Source: Carboxylicivirga sediminis (lineage in GTDB: Bacteria; Bacteroidota; Bacteroidia; Bacteroidales; Marinilabiliaceae). From it: a stretch of DNA of 64,000 nucleotides. This document shows positions 10,645 through 20,875 of the stretch, piece by piece. Where the stretch lies: NCBI RefSeq assembly GCF_018156225.1, contig NZ_JAGTAR010000002.1, forward strand, positions 124,001-188,000. The letters run 5' to 3'. Numbering within the stretch: position 1 is the first letter of the stretch; every line of letters starts with the position of its first letter. The position numbers were made by a program, and so were the translations under genes. A model generated the notes under the pieces. That model was not told the DNA's origin and did not search any database. It worked only from the letters and a program-made list of their open reading frames with translations.

Positions 10645-10672
10645 CAAAAAAACACGGGTACACCTACCCGTG
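10645..10672 (-). terminator. Terminator overlapping the APS kinase stop codon
   Basis: Inverted repeat CACGGGTA (10653-10660) and TACCCGTG (10665-10672), followed on the minus strand by a T-run (A-run on plus at 10645-10652). The stop codon at 10664-10666 lies inside the hairpin. It may serve the convergent kinase gene as well. Confidence 0.6.
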
Positions 10673-11284
10673 CTGTACTATATAGTTTTTGCTTTCTACA
10701 ATCCTGTCTTCGATAAAATTAACTACCTGTTGACATGATGAATAGCGGCTATTCAAATGGTTCCTTACTTCAATATCCGCATTTTCAGGTGCCTCAAATG
10801 TTGAGCTGATACCAGTGAAATTAGGAATGACTCCTGCTCGTGCTTTCTTATATAGTCCTTTGGGATCGCGCTGCTCGCACACTTCAAGTGGCGTATTGAC
10901 AAACACCTCTATAAATTGATCATCACCAATAATAGCTTTGGCCTTTTCACGATCGGATTTGAATGGCGATATAAATGCCGAAATAACCACCATACCTGCA
11001 TCGCACATGAGTGAAGCCACTTCACTTATGCGGCGAATATTCTCCTGCCGCCCCTCATCACTAAAATCCAAGTCATTATTCAAGCCTGAACGGATATTAT
11101 CGCCATCCAGTATGTATGTTCTAATGCCCTTTTCCCATAAAGCCTGTTCTACATCGCCTGCCAACGTTGACTTACCTGAGCCACTTAGCCCCGACATCCA
11201 TATAACAAGGCTCTTATGCCCATTCATCTTGTTTCTGTCTCGCTGATTGACTTTATGATTATGAAATGTAATATGCTTATTCAT
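10664..11284 (-). CDS. cysC: Adenylyl-sulfate (APS) kinase
   Basis: Phosphorylates adenylyl sulfate to PAPS using ATP in the cytoplasm. The P-loop is GLSGSGKST (about residues 32-40). The family signatures DGDNIRSGLN, RRISEVASLM and RDPKGLYKKARAG (lid/APS-binding) are all present. The 206-residue length is normal; an in-frame ATG 57 bp downstream would remove a non-conserved head. It follows a sulfotransferase gene on the same strand by 26 bp, so it most likely supplies PAPS for that enzyme, not for assimilatory sulfate reduction. No ATP sulfurylase is in view. Confidence 0.93.
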   Translation of the reverse strand: MNKHITFHNHKVNQRDRNKMNGHKSLVIWMSGLSGSGKSTLAGDVEQALWEKGIRTYILDGDNIRSGLNNDLDFSDEGRQENIRRISEVASLMCDAGMVVISAFISPFKSDREKAKAIIGDDQFIEVFVNTPLEVCEQRDPKGLYKKARAGVIPNFTGISSTFEAPENADIEVRNHLNSRYSSCQQVVNFIEDRIVESKNYIVQHG

Positions 11285-11310
11285 CGCTCCGTTTTTATTT
11301 ATTTTTTTAC

Positions 11311-12420
11311 TTACAATACATCATAATCCCATTGCTTAAGAGCGAACCTCCAATGCTCATTAACTTTATCAATGGTTGATGCGGCATAAGCATACTTATT
11401 TTTTTTATGCCCTCTCTTCTTGTCAATATATTCTTTGATGTCCCCTGACGCTTCCTCAAAGCCGCCCAGGTTAAGCCTATTATAAATATCATTGGTTAAA
11501 TTAAATGCATCATTTTCAAAATCTTCAAATCTTAATTCGTACAGGTTACCAACAGGTATTAGCTGCTTATCGCGTTCATAAGCTTCAGCCATCAGCTGAT
11601 AAATCTTCAGTATATTTTCCTCCAGCTCTTCATCACTAAAATCCTGCAGCATCAATGGTTTTATCACATTACTGAAATAATCTTTTGTGGATTCAAAAAC
11701 CGTATAAGGATTACGCACCAGATAGATAAACTTGGCATTGGGAAATATTTCCAGCAAATCTTTTACCCGTCCTGTATGTGGCGGATTCTTTGATAAAAAC
11801 CGTTTTCCTCCGGAATTGTAAAGAGATGTTTTTATCAGGCGTATAAACTCCTCTCTGAATTGTGTCTTTTCTTCTGGCGTAATACTATTAAATAACAGAT
11901 ACTTATCGCAATATTCCATGGTTTGTTTAGGAAAAAACCAGAAATTATAGAAGCTGACAGGCATTACATTACTAAATGCAAATTCTTCTTCCTGAGGCTG
12001 ATCTGGTTTTAACTCAAGGTTATCAGTTGGTCGGCGATCGGGCATAATGGTTTGCATGATACTCTTAAAGAAAGGTTGCCCCCAAACCATCGCATTACTA
12101 AAGATAGTCTGATATGTTGTGTTGTACCCGAACTGTTTATCCTTGGATAGTACGTTATGCAAGAAAGTAGTACCGCTGCGCCAGTGACCTAATATAAATA
12201 CCGGATCGTCGCCAACAGACAATGGTGCTACACGCTTATTGTATCGCCTGTTCTCCAGTGGGTAAGTCAAGCTCATGAGCGCAGAAATGGATTTGCTCAG
12301 AGCATACTTTAAACGATAGTCCTTATCAATTACACGATCTTTACTGACTGCTTTGAAATTATTGTAACGACTACCAAATAAGGGCGTTACAGGTAGTTTG
12401 TTGAAATCTAATTTAAGCAT
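11311..12420 (-). CDS. Sulfotransferase (PAPS-dependent)
   Basis: Transfers sulfate from PAPS to an acceptor that cannot be deduced here. The 5'-phosphosulfate loop is seen as FILGHWRSGTTFLHNVLS (about residues 72-89). The 3'-phosphate-binding motif is near KFIYLVRNPYTVFESTKDYF (about 229-248). The 369-residue length fits the Sulfotransfer_3-like family. It is the first gene of a pair with APS kinase, which makes its PAPS. Possible acceptors in Bacteroidota include lipids, sterols and glycans. Confidence 0.85.
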   Translation of the reverse strand: MLKLDFNKLPVTPLFGSRYNNFKAVSKDRVIDKDYRLKYALSKSISALMSLTYPLENRRYNKRVAPLSVGDDPVFILGHWRSGTTFLHNVLSKDKQFGYNTTYQTIFSNAMVWGQPFFKSIMQTIMPDRRPTDNLELKPDQPQEEEFAFSNVMPVSFYNFWFFPKQTMEYCDKYLLFNSITPEEKTQFREEFIRLIKTSLYNSGGKRFLSKNPPHTGRVKDLLEIFPNAKFIYLVRNPYTVFESTKDYFSNVIKPLMLQDFSDEELEENILKIYQLMAEAYERDKQLIPVGNLYELRFEDFENDAFNLTNDIYNRLNLGGFEEASGDIKEYIDKKRGHKKNKYAYAASTIDKVNEHWRFALKQWDYDVL

Positions 12421-12500
12421 GATTTAATGTTATGTTATTGTGATTAGGTAAAAACAAATAACATACCATTGCCATGACAGTAAGACCAAGTAATTGTTAA

Positions 12501-13481
12501 TCAATCATAAATAAGCTGAATATTATCTATCCATAACTTACTTTCAGGCGATCCAATATATGCACCGCCTTCATAACTGGCTGAAAATACAATGATAATA
12601 TGCGTAATGTCATCGGCGTTATTACTCCACCCACTCTCAACATAGCCCACTTTTTGTCCTTTGCTATTGATGGCATAATAGGGATCAGCATCCGAGATCA
12701 GATTCATGTAGGGCTTAAATCCTGGTTGCTGACTGGCATCACCATAAACTACCGGTATTTGATAATTATTAATCCATTGCATCTTCGATTGTTCAAATCG
12801 TTGCCAGGCTGTACCTACGCGCTTAACCGTCAGGCTACCATCCGGATTTTCCTTTCTGCTTTGTAAAAGCATATATACTTCTGATTTATCGGCTCCAGCT
12901 ATTTTTTTTACGGAGAATCCACCAGTGGCCTGCAAACGCTGCTGCCCGGCAATCAATTTATAATCAAATGACAAAGCCGAAGGAGCCTCATTAAAAGGTA
13001 TACCCATCAGGGTGTTATGGCGGGGATTATTCGGTTCAATTATGGGATCAACCATGCTGCCCGTAAAGATACTTCCTGAGGCAATGGCCTTCACGTTGAC
13101 GATGCCTAGTACAACTACTTTCTTGAGATTAGTCTCCAGCCGGGCACAATAACCATCTCCTCGCTTCTCGCGAAAAACTGATTGATTGGCAGCCCTCACT
13201 CCCACCTCTGCCTTTACATTTGAAGTAGCCCAGGGGGTAAGGTGTTCAATGGTGCCTTCTATTTTTTGAAAACGCGCATCATCAGGTCCCGGTTCGAAAT
13301 AGATGACTTCACTTCCGCCTATCAATCTTGATTCTGTAACATGTCTGGACCACCAGGAATCCATATCGCTGTAAGGAATCTGCGCTCTTTTTAGAGTCAC
13401 TGGTTGAGGTACATTAATTTGCGCAACAATTTGAACCAGTGAAACAAAAGAAATGGATATAATCAACAACAATCTACGCAT
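12501..13481 (-). CDS. PCMD-domain exported protein
   Basis: The start at 13481 gives a signal peptide (MRRLLLIISISFVSLVQIVA); an ATG 42 bp upstream would put non-signal residues in front. The mature part resembles PCMD (putative carbohydrate metabolism) domains, ending SPESKLWIDNIQLIYD, which looks like a carbohydrate-binding jelly roll. It is shorter than the lipoprotein at 5236 and lacks a lipobox, so it may be periplasmic or secreted. The function is unknown. Confidence 0.78.
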   Translation of the reverse strand: MRRLLLIISISFVSLVQIVAQINVPQPVTLKRAQIPYSDMDSWWSRHVTESRLIGGSEVIYFEPGPDDARFQKIEGTIEHLTPWATSNVKAEVGVRAANQSVFREKRGDGYCARLETNLKKVVVLGIVNVKAIASGSIFTGSMVDPIIEPNNPRHNTLMGIPFNEAPSALSFDYKLIAGQQRLQATGGFSVKKIAGADKSEVYMLLQSRKENPDGSLTVKRVGTAWQRFEQSKMQWINNYQIPVVYGDASQQPGFKPYMNLISDADPYYAINSKGQKVGYVESGWSNNADDITHIIIVFSASYEGGAYIGSPESKLWIDNIQLIYD

Positions 13482-13586
13482 TGGGCACAGTTCTTTAATA
13501 TATTTGAGGTACAAGCTTTGCAATTACCTTGCCAACACTTATGCTACTTAATTAATCTTTTAGCCAAATGGCGCTGTACAGAGCAC

Positions 13587-16500
13587 TTACATATTTCGTC
13601 GATACTGTCCTCCCACCTCATACAAAGCTTGTGTAATCTGACCAAGCGAACAATACTTCACCGTTTCCATCAGTTCTTCAAAAATATTGCCATCACTTAA
13701 AGCTACTTCCTTTAATCGTTCAAGGCAATTACCTGACTGTTCTTTATGATGCTGATGAAACTGATGAAGTGCATCCAGTTGCTGCTGCTTTTCCTCTTCG
13801 CTGCTTCTAATTACTTCACGTGGCAAAATGGTTGGCGAACCACTTTTAGACAAATAGGTATTCACGCCAATCAATGGCAGTTCACCTGTATTTTTAACCC
13901 GCTCATAATGCAGCGACTCTTCCTGGATTTTACCTCGCTGGTAATTGGTTTCCATGGCTCCCAAAACGCCTCCTCGTGCGTTGATGCGCTCAAACTCCAG
14001 TAATACAGCTTCCTCTACCAGCTCGGTTAGCTCCTCAATAATAAAAGCACCCTGCAATGAATTCTGGTTTTTGTTAAGACCCAGCTCGTGATTAATAATC
14101 ATTTGTATCGCCATGGCACGACGCACCGACTCCTCTGTGGGTGTTGTAATGGCTTCGTCGTAGGCATTCGTATGCAAAGAGTTGCAGTTGTCATAAATCG
14201 CATACAAGGCCTGTAAGGTTGTGCGAATATCATTAAACTCAATCTCCTGCACATGCAGTGAGCGACCCGATGTTTGTATATGATACTTCAGTTTCTGTGA
14301 TTTTTCATTCCCTCCATACTTATACTTGATGGTCTTTGCCCATATTAAACGAGCCACACGTCCAATGACCGAGAACTCAGGATCGATGCCATTTGAGAAG
14401 AAAAAAGACAGGTTAGGCGCAAAGGCATCGATATGCATACCACGCGACAAATAATACTCCACATAGGTAAAGCCATTAGCCAATGTGAAGGCCAGCTGAG
14501 TGACCGGGTTGGCGCCGGCCTCGGCAATGTGATAGCCCGAGATGGAAACCGAATAAAAATTACGCACCTGATTTTTGATGAAATATTCCTGCACATCGCC
14601 CATCATCTTTAATGAGAAATCCACCGAATAGATGCAGGTATTCTGCGCCTGGTCCTCTTTTAAAATATCAGCCTGCACAGTACCACGAACAGCGCACAGT
14701 GCTTCGTTTTTTAACTGTTCATACTCATGTGTATCCAACAGTTGATCGCCCGACACCCCCAAAAGCTTCAAGCCAAGTCCATCGCTACCATCCGGCAGTG
14801 TCCCATTGTATTGCACATAGTCTTTCTGTTTCGTCAGTAAGGCTGGCTGATGTGCTTCCAGGTATTGCTCACACTGCTGATCGATGGCCGCATTCAAAAA
14901 GAAAGCCATCAATACAGGCGCGGGTCCATTAATGGTCATGCTCACCGATGTGAGAGGAGCACATAAATCAAACCCAGAATAGAGCTTCTTTACATCGTCC
15001 AAAGTGGCAATAGAAACACCTGAGTTCCCCACTTTGCCATAGATATCAGGACGGACATCTGGATTCTCACCATAGAGCGTTACAGAATCAAAGGCGGTGG
15101 ATAAGCGTCGGGCCGGCTGACCAGCCGACAAGTAATGAAAGCGCTTGTTAGTACGTTCGGGACTTCCCTCGCCGGCAAACATGCGGGTTGGGTCTTCATA
15201 CTCGCGCCTGAATGGAAATACGCCTGCAGCAAATGGGAACAATCCGGGAAAGTTCTCTTTCAATTGCCAACGTAAAATATCGGCCCAGTTGCTATACTTC
15301 GGCACCGCAATTTTAGGAATCTTCAAATGCGATAGAGACTCTGTATACGTTTGAATGCGTATCTCTTTATCTCGCGGTTTAAATACAAACTCCTTCTGTT
15401 TGTAAGACTGTATCAACTCATCCCAATGTTCTATCAAAGCTTTGTTTTCAAGATACAGCTTATTCTCCCAATACTCAATCGTCTCACCCAGAGTTTGAAC
15501 AGCATCACTTTCCTGCTTGATTAAACAAGCGCTTTGCTTTAAAGCCCAGAGTTTGCCAGCCACATCAGCCTGCTCTTCAGCCTCCTTATTATAGCTCCGC
15601 ACCGTTTCACTAATCTCAGCCAGGTAACGTACCCGGTTAGTGGGTATAATGGTGTGCAATCCCGATTCTCGCCTACTGAAGTCTGCCTGCTTAATTTTCA
15701 GAGACGGAAAATCCTTCTCCAGTTGAGCTGTTAAAGCTTGGTAAAAGTGATTAACACCAGCATCAAAACAATGGGATGCATTCGTCAAATACACAGGCAT
15801 CTCCTCTGTGGGTTGATTCCACAGCTGTTTATTGCGTTGCACCTGTTTCTTCACATCTCGCAAAGCATCATCAGCCCCTTGCTTGTCTGATTTATTGATA
15901 ACTACCCAATCTGCAAAATCAAGCATGTCAATTTTTTCCAGCTGTGATGGTGCTCCAAACTCGGGTGTCATCACATAAAGCGCCATATTACTGTAATCAA
16001 TTATCTGTGAATCGCCCTGGCCAATGCCCGAGGTTTCTAATATGATCAGATCGGCTCCGGCAGCTTTCAGCAACTCCACTCCTTCTTTCAGGTGAGCCGC
16101 AATGGCCTGTCCTGTCTGACGCGTTGCCATGGAGCGCATAAACACATTCTCGTGGTGAATGCTATTCATGCGAATACGGTCACCAAGCAAGGCTCCGCCT
16201 GATTTTCGTTTACTTGGGTCGATGGACACAATGGCTATTTGCAAGGCTGGCGCATCGATTAGCAGGCGTCGTACCAGCTCATCTATCAACGAGGATTTAC
16301 CAGCGCCGCCTGTCCCGGTGATACCAATAACAGGTATAGATGTATGATCAGTCACTTCCAACAACAATGATTGAATACTCTGCGCATGCGTATTGCCCAT
16401 CTCCAGCAGGGTAAAGCATCTTGCCAGACTCAGGGTATCACTAAAGACTGGCAGCCTTTTAATCAAGTTCAATTCGGCCAGGTTGTAATCAGCTTTTTTT

Positions 16501-16913
16501 AATAACTGATTCACCATGCCCTGCAAGCCCATGGAACGACCATCATCTGGTGAAAAGATGCCTGCAATGCCATATTGATGCAGCTCCTCAATCTCGTGAG
16601 GAAGAATAACACCTCCACCTCCACCAAACAGCTGGATATGTCCGGCTCCTTTTTCTTGCAGGAGGTCAAACATATACTTAAAAAATTCCATATGACCACC
16701 CTGGTAGGAAGTTACTGCGATGGCCTGCGCATCTTCCTGTATGGCACAGTCTACAATCTCTAAAACAGAACGGTTATGCCCCAAGTGAATCACTTCAGCC
16801 CCTGATGCCTGCATGATACGGCGCATGATGTTAATAGCCGCATCGTGCCCATCAAACAATGAGGTAGCCGTTACAATCCTGATCTTATTTTTTGATTGGT
16901 AGATGGTTTCCAT
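13587..16913 (-). CDS. icmF: Fused isobutyryl-CoA mutase (B12-binding, G-protein, mutase)
   Basis: This adenosylcobalamin enzyme interconverts isobutyryl-CoA and n-butyryl-CoA. The order is diagnostic of IcmF: an N-terminal B12 domain with [13 protein letters not shown] (about residues 17-29), a MeaB-like GTPase chaperone with P-loop [12 protein letters not shown] and NKSDKQ, then the mutase barrel. Canonical methylmalonyl-CoA mutase has B12 at the C-terminus and no G domain. The ATG at 16913 was chosen because the longer frame would run into the upstream CCG gene. It is the last gene of a fatty-acyl-CoA operon, which fits a C4 acyl-CoA substrate. Some IcmFs also take isovaleryl-CoA. Confidence 0.9.
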   Translation of the reverse strand: METIYQSKNKIRIVTATSLFDGHDAAINIMRRIMQASGAEVIHLGHNRSVLEIVDCAIQEDAQAIAVTSYQGGHMEFFKYMFDLLQEKGAGHIQLFGGGGGVILPHEIEELHQYGIAGIFSPDDGRSMGLQGMVNQLLKKADYNLAELNLIKRLPVFSDTLSLARCFTLLEMGNTHAQSIQSLLLEVTDHTSIPVIGITGTGGAGKSSLIDELVRRLLIDAPALQIAIVSIDPSKRKSGGALLGDRIRMNSIHHENVFMRSMATRQTGQAIAAHLKEGVELLKAAGADLIILETSGIGQGDSQIIDYSNMALYVMTPEFGAPSQLEKIDMLDFADWVVINKSDKQGADDALRDVKKQVQRNKQLWNQPTEEMPVYLTNASHCFDAGVNHFYQALTAQLEKDFPSLKIKQADFSRRESGLHTIIPTNRVRYLAEISETVRSYNKEAEEQADVAGKLWALKQSACLIKQESDAVQTLGETIEYWENKLYLENKALIEHWDELIQSYKQKEFVFKPRDKEIRIQTYTESLSHLKIPKIAVPKYSNWADILRWQLKENFPGLFPFAAGVFPFRREYEDPTRMFAGEGSPERTNKRFHYLSAGQPARRLSTAFDSVTLYGENPDVRPDIYGKVGNSGVSIATLDDVKKLYSGFDLCAPLTSVSMTINGPAPVLMAFFLNAAIDQQCEQYLEAHQPALLTKQKDYVQYNGTLPDGSDGLGLKLLGVSGDQLLDTHEYEQLKNEALCAVRGTVQADILKEDQAQNTCIYSVDFSLKMMGDVQEYFIKNQVRNFYSVSISGYHIAEAGANPVTQLAFTLANGFTYVEYYLSRGMHIDAFAPNLSFFFSNGIDPEFSVIGRVARLIWAKTIKYKYGGNEKSQKLKYHIQTSGRSLHVQEIEFNDIRTTLQALYAIYDNCNSLHTNAYDEAITTPTEESVRRAMAIQMIINHELGLNKNQNSLQGAFIIEELTELVEEAVLLEFERINARGGVLGAMETNYQRGKIQEESLHYERVKNTGELPLIGVNTYLSKSGSPTILPREVIRSSEEEKQQQLDALHQFHQHHKEQSGNCLERLKEVALSDGNIFEELMETVKYCSLGQITQALYEVGGQYRRNM

Positions 16914-16926
16914 AGCTGAATCCGGT

Positions 16927-17715
16927 TTATTCCATAAGGTTTTGAGCAATGAGCTCAGCAATATCCATATTTATGACTTCCTCTTCCTTGTTGGCAAATT
17001 TGATCCCATCCGTTAGCATGGTCATGCAAAACGGACAGGCCGTAGCCACAATATTGGCACCTGTTGCCAGCACATCTGATGTACGTTCTTCATACACTTC
17101 CTTTTGCCCCTTCTCGGCTTCTTTGAACATTTGCGCCCCACCAGCCCCACAGCAAAGCGAAAAGCTCTTGGTCCGTTTCATCTCCCGGTAATCAATATTA
17201 AAATGGTTAATTACCTTACGCGGTGCTTCGTAAATACCATTTCCGCGTCCGAGGTAGCAGGGATCGTGATAGGTTATACGTTTATTCTTCAAACCTTCCA
17301 GATTCACCTTAATCTGATCTCTGTCAACCAGTTGTTGTATAAACGCTGAATAATGGATGACTTCGTAGTCGCCTCCCAGTTCGGGATATTCGTTTTTGAT
17401 GATATTGAAACAGTGTGGACAAGTACAAATGACCTTTTTCACACCATAGCCATTAAGCGTTTCAATGACCTGCATAGCCTGCATCTGAAAAAGCATTTCG
17501 TTACCAGCCCGTTTGGCCGGATCGCCCGTACAGGTTTCTTCAGTGCCTAAAACGGCATAATCAATATTTGCCGCATTGAGTATTTGCGCAAAAGCGCGCG
17601 TCACTTTCTGGTAACGTTTATCAAATGCACCGGCACAACCAACCCAAAACAGGTATTCTGGCTGATGCCCTTGTGCGCTTACTTCTGCCATTATCGGCAC
17701 ATCTATCTTTGTCAT
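16927..17715 (-). CDS. CCG-domain Fe-S protein (HdrB/GlpC-like subunit)
   Basis: Carries two cysteine-rich CCG motifs, CTCPHCFN...HYSAF / [12 protein letters not shown] and [12 protein letters not shown], which bind a non-cubane or [4Fe-4S] cluster in heterodisulfide-reductase-like proteins. The 262-residue length is normal. It lies directly behind the membrane Fe-S subunit at 17741 and EtfA/B, so it is probably the third component of an ETF:quinone oxidoreductase, receiving electrons from acyl-CoA oxidation. It is not assigned a lactate-utilisation role because Lut partners are absent. Confidence 0.85.
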   Translation of the reverse strand: MTKIDVPIMAEVSAQGHQPEYLFWVGCAGAFDKRYQKVTRAFAQILNAANIDYAVLGTEETCTGDPAKRAGNEMLFQMQAMQVIETLNGYGVKKVICTCPHCFNIIKNEYPELGGDYEVIHYSAFIQQLVDRDQIKVNLEGLKNKRITYHDPCYLGRGNGIYEAPRKVINHFNIDYREMKRTKSFSLCCGAGGAQMFKEAEKGQKEVYEERTSDVLATGANIVATACPFCMTMLTDGIKFANKEEEVINMDIAELIAQNLME

Positions 17716-17740
17716 GTGTGAGATTTACGATTAAAATACA

Positions 17741-19003
17741 TTAGGCCTCTGTCCATTTCAGACGGTCTTCGGCCGAATACTTCCAGGGTGCCCCGTTATT
17801 TTCGATATTGGCAAACATAGCGTTGAGCTCATCCGGTGCATCGCCCTCTTCCAGCACCAGGTAACGACGCATATCCATTATCAGGTTCGGATGACTGATA
17901 TTTAAAGGGCATTCCTGTGCACAGGCATTACAGGTGGTACAGGCCCATAGCTCTTCTTTAGAGATATAATCGCCCAACAAAAATTTACCTGAACCATTCT
18001 TACTTTTTTCATCCATCCGGGCACGGATATCTACAAACAGTTTTCGTGGCGACAATAATTTACCTGTAATATTGGCCGGGCACACCTCTGTACAACGCCC
18101 GCATTGGGTACATGTCAATGCATCCATGTAATTTTTCCAGGTGATGTCCTCCACATCCTTCACACCAAATCGCTGGGGCTGTTCCAGTGGTGCAGCATTA
18201 TAAGCATTACCACTGAGCATCAGCGCCACTTCTTTTTGTACTTCAGGCATCGAAGGCAGATAGGTTAATGGATTCAGGTTACTGAAAAACACATTGGGCA
18301 AGGACATGAACACATGAAAATGCTTGGAGTATGGCAGGTAATTAGCAAAAATAAAGATGAGCAAAATGTGCGTCCACCAATAAAACCGGTACATGACTCT
18401 TGCATCTATTGTCGAAAAATCGAAATAGGGCAACAACCAGGCTGATATGGGATAGGTACCCGGCAAGTCACTGCCATGCAGATATACATCAGTTATATTT
18501 AGTCCAATCAATGAAAGCATTAGTAACATTATAAAACCAAGTGCAATAGCAGCATCTGTTTTATTGGCTTTAGTCAGCTCAGCACCTTCAAACCGCCTGA
18601 CATGCATCAACAGACGACGAGCCAGAAACAAAATGATTCCGGCCAGCACCACATAAGCAAAAATATCGCCGCTGGCAGCTATCAGGGTATATAAAGGACC
18701 AAGAACACTAAATGAGCGATGCCAGCCTGACACCCCGTCAATCACCATCTCAAGGCTTCCGATGGTAATCACAATAAAGCCCCAGAATACGAGAGCATGC
18801 ATCAGGCCGATGAATGGTTTACGCAGAATTTTAGTTTGTCCCAAAGCAACTTTTGCGGTTAAACGCAGACGTTTCATCACCTGGCCATCAAACGCCACAT
18901 CACGGGTAAGAGCAAAATTTGCTCGTATCTGCCAGAATGAACGTAGCAAGATTGCAATGGCGGCAATGAGAATAATTGTAAAAACAAGCTGATTCATAAA
19001 CAT
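17741..19003 (-). CDS. Membrane-bound ETF:(mena)quinone oxidoreductase subunit (heme/Fe-S)
   Basis: About five to six N-terminal membrane helices (residues about 5-260) resemble the NarI/HdrE b-heme module. They are followed by two ferredoxin-type clusters: CTQCGRCTEVCPANITGK and CTTCNACAQECPLN. With EtfAB upstream and the CCG protein downstream this matches the EMO-type complex that passes electrons from ETF to the quinone pool. An in-frame ATG at 18997 is equally possible. Similar NarI-Fe-S proteins occur in other redox complexes; the assignment rests mainly on the operon. Confidence 0.85.
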   Translation of the reverse strand: MFMNQLVFTIILIAAIAILLRSFWQIRANFALTRDVAFDGQVMKRLRLTAKVALGQTKILRKPFIGLMHALVFWGFIVITIGSLEMVIDGVSGWHRSFSVLGPLYTLIAASGDIFAYVVLAGIILFLARRLLMHVRRFEGAELTKANKTDAAIALGFIMLLMLSLIGLNITDVYLHGSDLPGTYPISAWLLPYFDFSTIDARVMYRFYWWTHILLIFIFANYLPYSKHFHVFMSLPNVFFSNLNPLTYLPSMPEVQKEVALMLSGNAYNAAPLEQPQRFGVKDVEDITWKNYMDALTCTQCGRCTEVCPANITGKLLSPRKLFVDIRARMDEKSKNGSGKFLLGDYISKEELWACTTCNACAQECPLNISHPNLIMDMRRYLVLEEGDAPDELNAMFANIENNGAPWKYSAEDRLKWTEA

Positions 19004-19074
19004 AGTTTGCTAGTTGTCAGTCAGAAGGCAGTAGTTATAAATTAATTTAAGCAGTACAACTTTCTTCTTAATCG

Positions 19075-20052
19075 TTACTTATCCTCTTGAATATGCTTCT
19101 TGAACAAGGCATTCAGCTCCGGAATAATCTGAAAAGCATCTCCCACCATACCATAGTCGGCCACCTCAAAAATGGGCGCTTCGGGGTCGGAGTTAATGCC
19201 CACAATACATTTGGCACCACTCACCCCGGCCACATGCTGAATGGCCCCGGATATGCCAATGGCAAAATAGATGTTTGGCGCAATAATTTTACCGGTTTGC
19301 CCTACGTGCTCATCTGCCGGGCGCCAGCCATCATCGGCCACAGGTCGACTACAGGCAGTGGCGGCTCCCAGCGTGGCAGCCAGTTCCTCCAGCATCGCAA
19401 AATTCTCTGATGAGCGCATACCACGTCCTCCACTTACAACAATATCGGCATCTGCCAGCTGCACTCCTTCTTCGCTCAACTGTTTACCAACCAGTTCCAA
19501 CCGCGAATTAGGCTCTTCAATATGTGGCTCGAAGCTTTGTATTTCCAGGTCCTGAGCATTTTCCCGCAAACCAAAGCTATTGAGCATGGGCGTCAGGATA
19601 ACTCGCCCGGTATGGGCTGTGACCGTTGCAATAGCCTTTCCGGTAAAAGCTCTCTTTTTAACAGTGAAAGGTTCATAAGACGAAGGCAAATCCAATACCT
19701 GTGGAATAAATCCAGCTTTTAAACGTACCGACAACCGAGGTGCAATGGCTTTTCCCTGAGCATTATCGGGAAACAAAATGTATTTAGCATCCACCTCTTT
19801 GACTGCTTGCTCCACAATGCGTGTATAAACCCTGTTCACCCGCTGATTGTACTTTTCATCGTTTGCTTTAAGTATGCGGCTCATACCATAATTGCCTAAT
19901 TTATTCAATTCATCATCAGTTATTGTACCAATTACCAAGCCTGTTACGTCAAGGTTTAAGGCATCAGCCATTGCTTTGGCATAAGCGGTTAGTTCAAGGC
20001 TTTGTTTCTTGAGTTGGCCCCCAACATTTCTGATATATACGAGTATTGACAT
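19075..20052 (-). CDS. etfA: Electron transfer flavoprotein alpha subunit
   Basis: FAD-binding subunit of the soluble electron carrier between acyl-CoA dehydrogenase and the quinone reductase. The C-terminal FAD signature is complete (GKIIAPNIYFAIGISGAIQH, GVSGAKCIVGINSDPEAPIF, ADYGMVGDAF). The 325-residue length is normal. It lies after etfB and before the membrane oxidoreductase gene. Confidence 0.96.
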   Translation of the reverse strand: MSILVYIRNVGGQLKKQSLELTAYAKAMADALNLDVTGLVIGTITDDELNKLGNYGMSRILKANDEKYNQRVNRVYTRIVEQAVKEVDAKYILFPDNAQGKAIAPRLSVRLKAGFIPQVLDLPSSYEPFTVKKRAFTGKAIATVTAHTGRVILTPMLNSFGLRENAQDLEIQSFEPHIEEPNSRLELVGKQLSEEGVQLADADIVVSGGRGMRSSENFAMLEELAATLGAATACSRPVADDGWRPADEHVGQTGKIIAPNIYFAIGISGAIQHVAGVSGAKCIVGINSDPEAPIFEVADYGMVGDAFQIIPELNALFKKHIQEDK

Positions 20053-20112
20053 AGTCCTGATTTAAGATGTTAATAATGGTGTGATTGCTTCTGGCGATTT
20101 CTTTTTGGTGTG

Positions 20113-20856
20113 TTAAATGAGTTTCGCCTCGTCACTCAGGCTTCGAACTAACTCTTCCGGCGTGTTAAGCATCTTCACTCCTCCTTTTGATGGTGGAGCA
20201 GCATACTCAACAAATTCTACTAAAGGTTCCGCTTGAATGGCTGGAATCACATCCAGCGGCTTGCTTCTGGCCGTCATAATACCACGCATATTGGGGATTT
20301 TAGGCACACGGGCGAATCCTTTCTGCACAATGAGTACAGCCGGCCCATCCACTTTCACCTGCTCCTTACCATTGGCCACATCGCGCTGGTAGATGGGTGT
20401 TACACCATCAAACTGAACAGATGATACCGAAGACACCGAAGCATAATCCAACAGTTCGGCCAGCATACCGCCAACGGCCGCCTCGTTGTAATCGCCCGAC
20501 TCAATGCCGCAAACAATAAACCCACAATCTTTTCCTTGCATATAAGCTGCCAGCTGAGTGGCTGTCTGAAAGGCATCCAGCGGTTCTACATCAATCCGGG
20601 TTGCTTTGTCAGCGCCAATGGCCAGTCCTTTGCGGAGGATGGGTTCGCACCGTACGCCTCCTACCATTACTATCTCCACCTCATCCACAGGTGTACCTGC
20701 ATCTTCCTTCAACTCCACTGCACGTGTCAATGCCAGTTCATCCCATGGATTAATCACCCATTGGATGGATGTATCATCGAGTTGAGTATTATCTTCCCTA
20801 AAGCGTATTTTGGTTGTTGTATCAGGTATATAACTCATGCAAACTAATACTCTCAT
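20113..20856 (-). CDS. etfB: Electron transfer flavoprotein beta subunit
   Basis: AMP-binding partner of EtfA. The start at 20856 (MRVLVCMSYIPDTTTKIRF) matches the usual EtfB N-terminus; an open frame extends upstream into the acyl-CoA dehydrogenase gene but is not conserved sequence. The family region GIESGDYNEAAVGGMLAELL and the conserved RGIMTARSKPLDVI are present. The 247-residue length is typical. The etfB-etfA order after acyl-CoA dehydrogenase supports a role in acyl-CoA oxidation or reduction. Confidence 0.95.
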   Translation of the reverse strand: MRVLVCMSYIPDTTTKIRFREDNTQLDDTSIQWVINPWDELALTRAVELKEDAGTPVDEVEIVMVGGVRCEPILRKGLAIGADKATRIDVEPLDAFQTATQLAAYMQGKDCGFIVCGIESGDYNEAAVGGMLAELLDYASVSSVSSVQFDGVTPIYQRDVANGKEQVKVDGPAVLIVQKGFARVPKIPNMRGIMTARSKPLDVIPAIQAEPLVEFVEYAAPPSKGGVKMLNTPEELVRSLSDEAKLI

Positions 20857-20875
20857 AATCCTTGTTTTTAGATAA

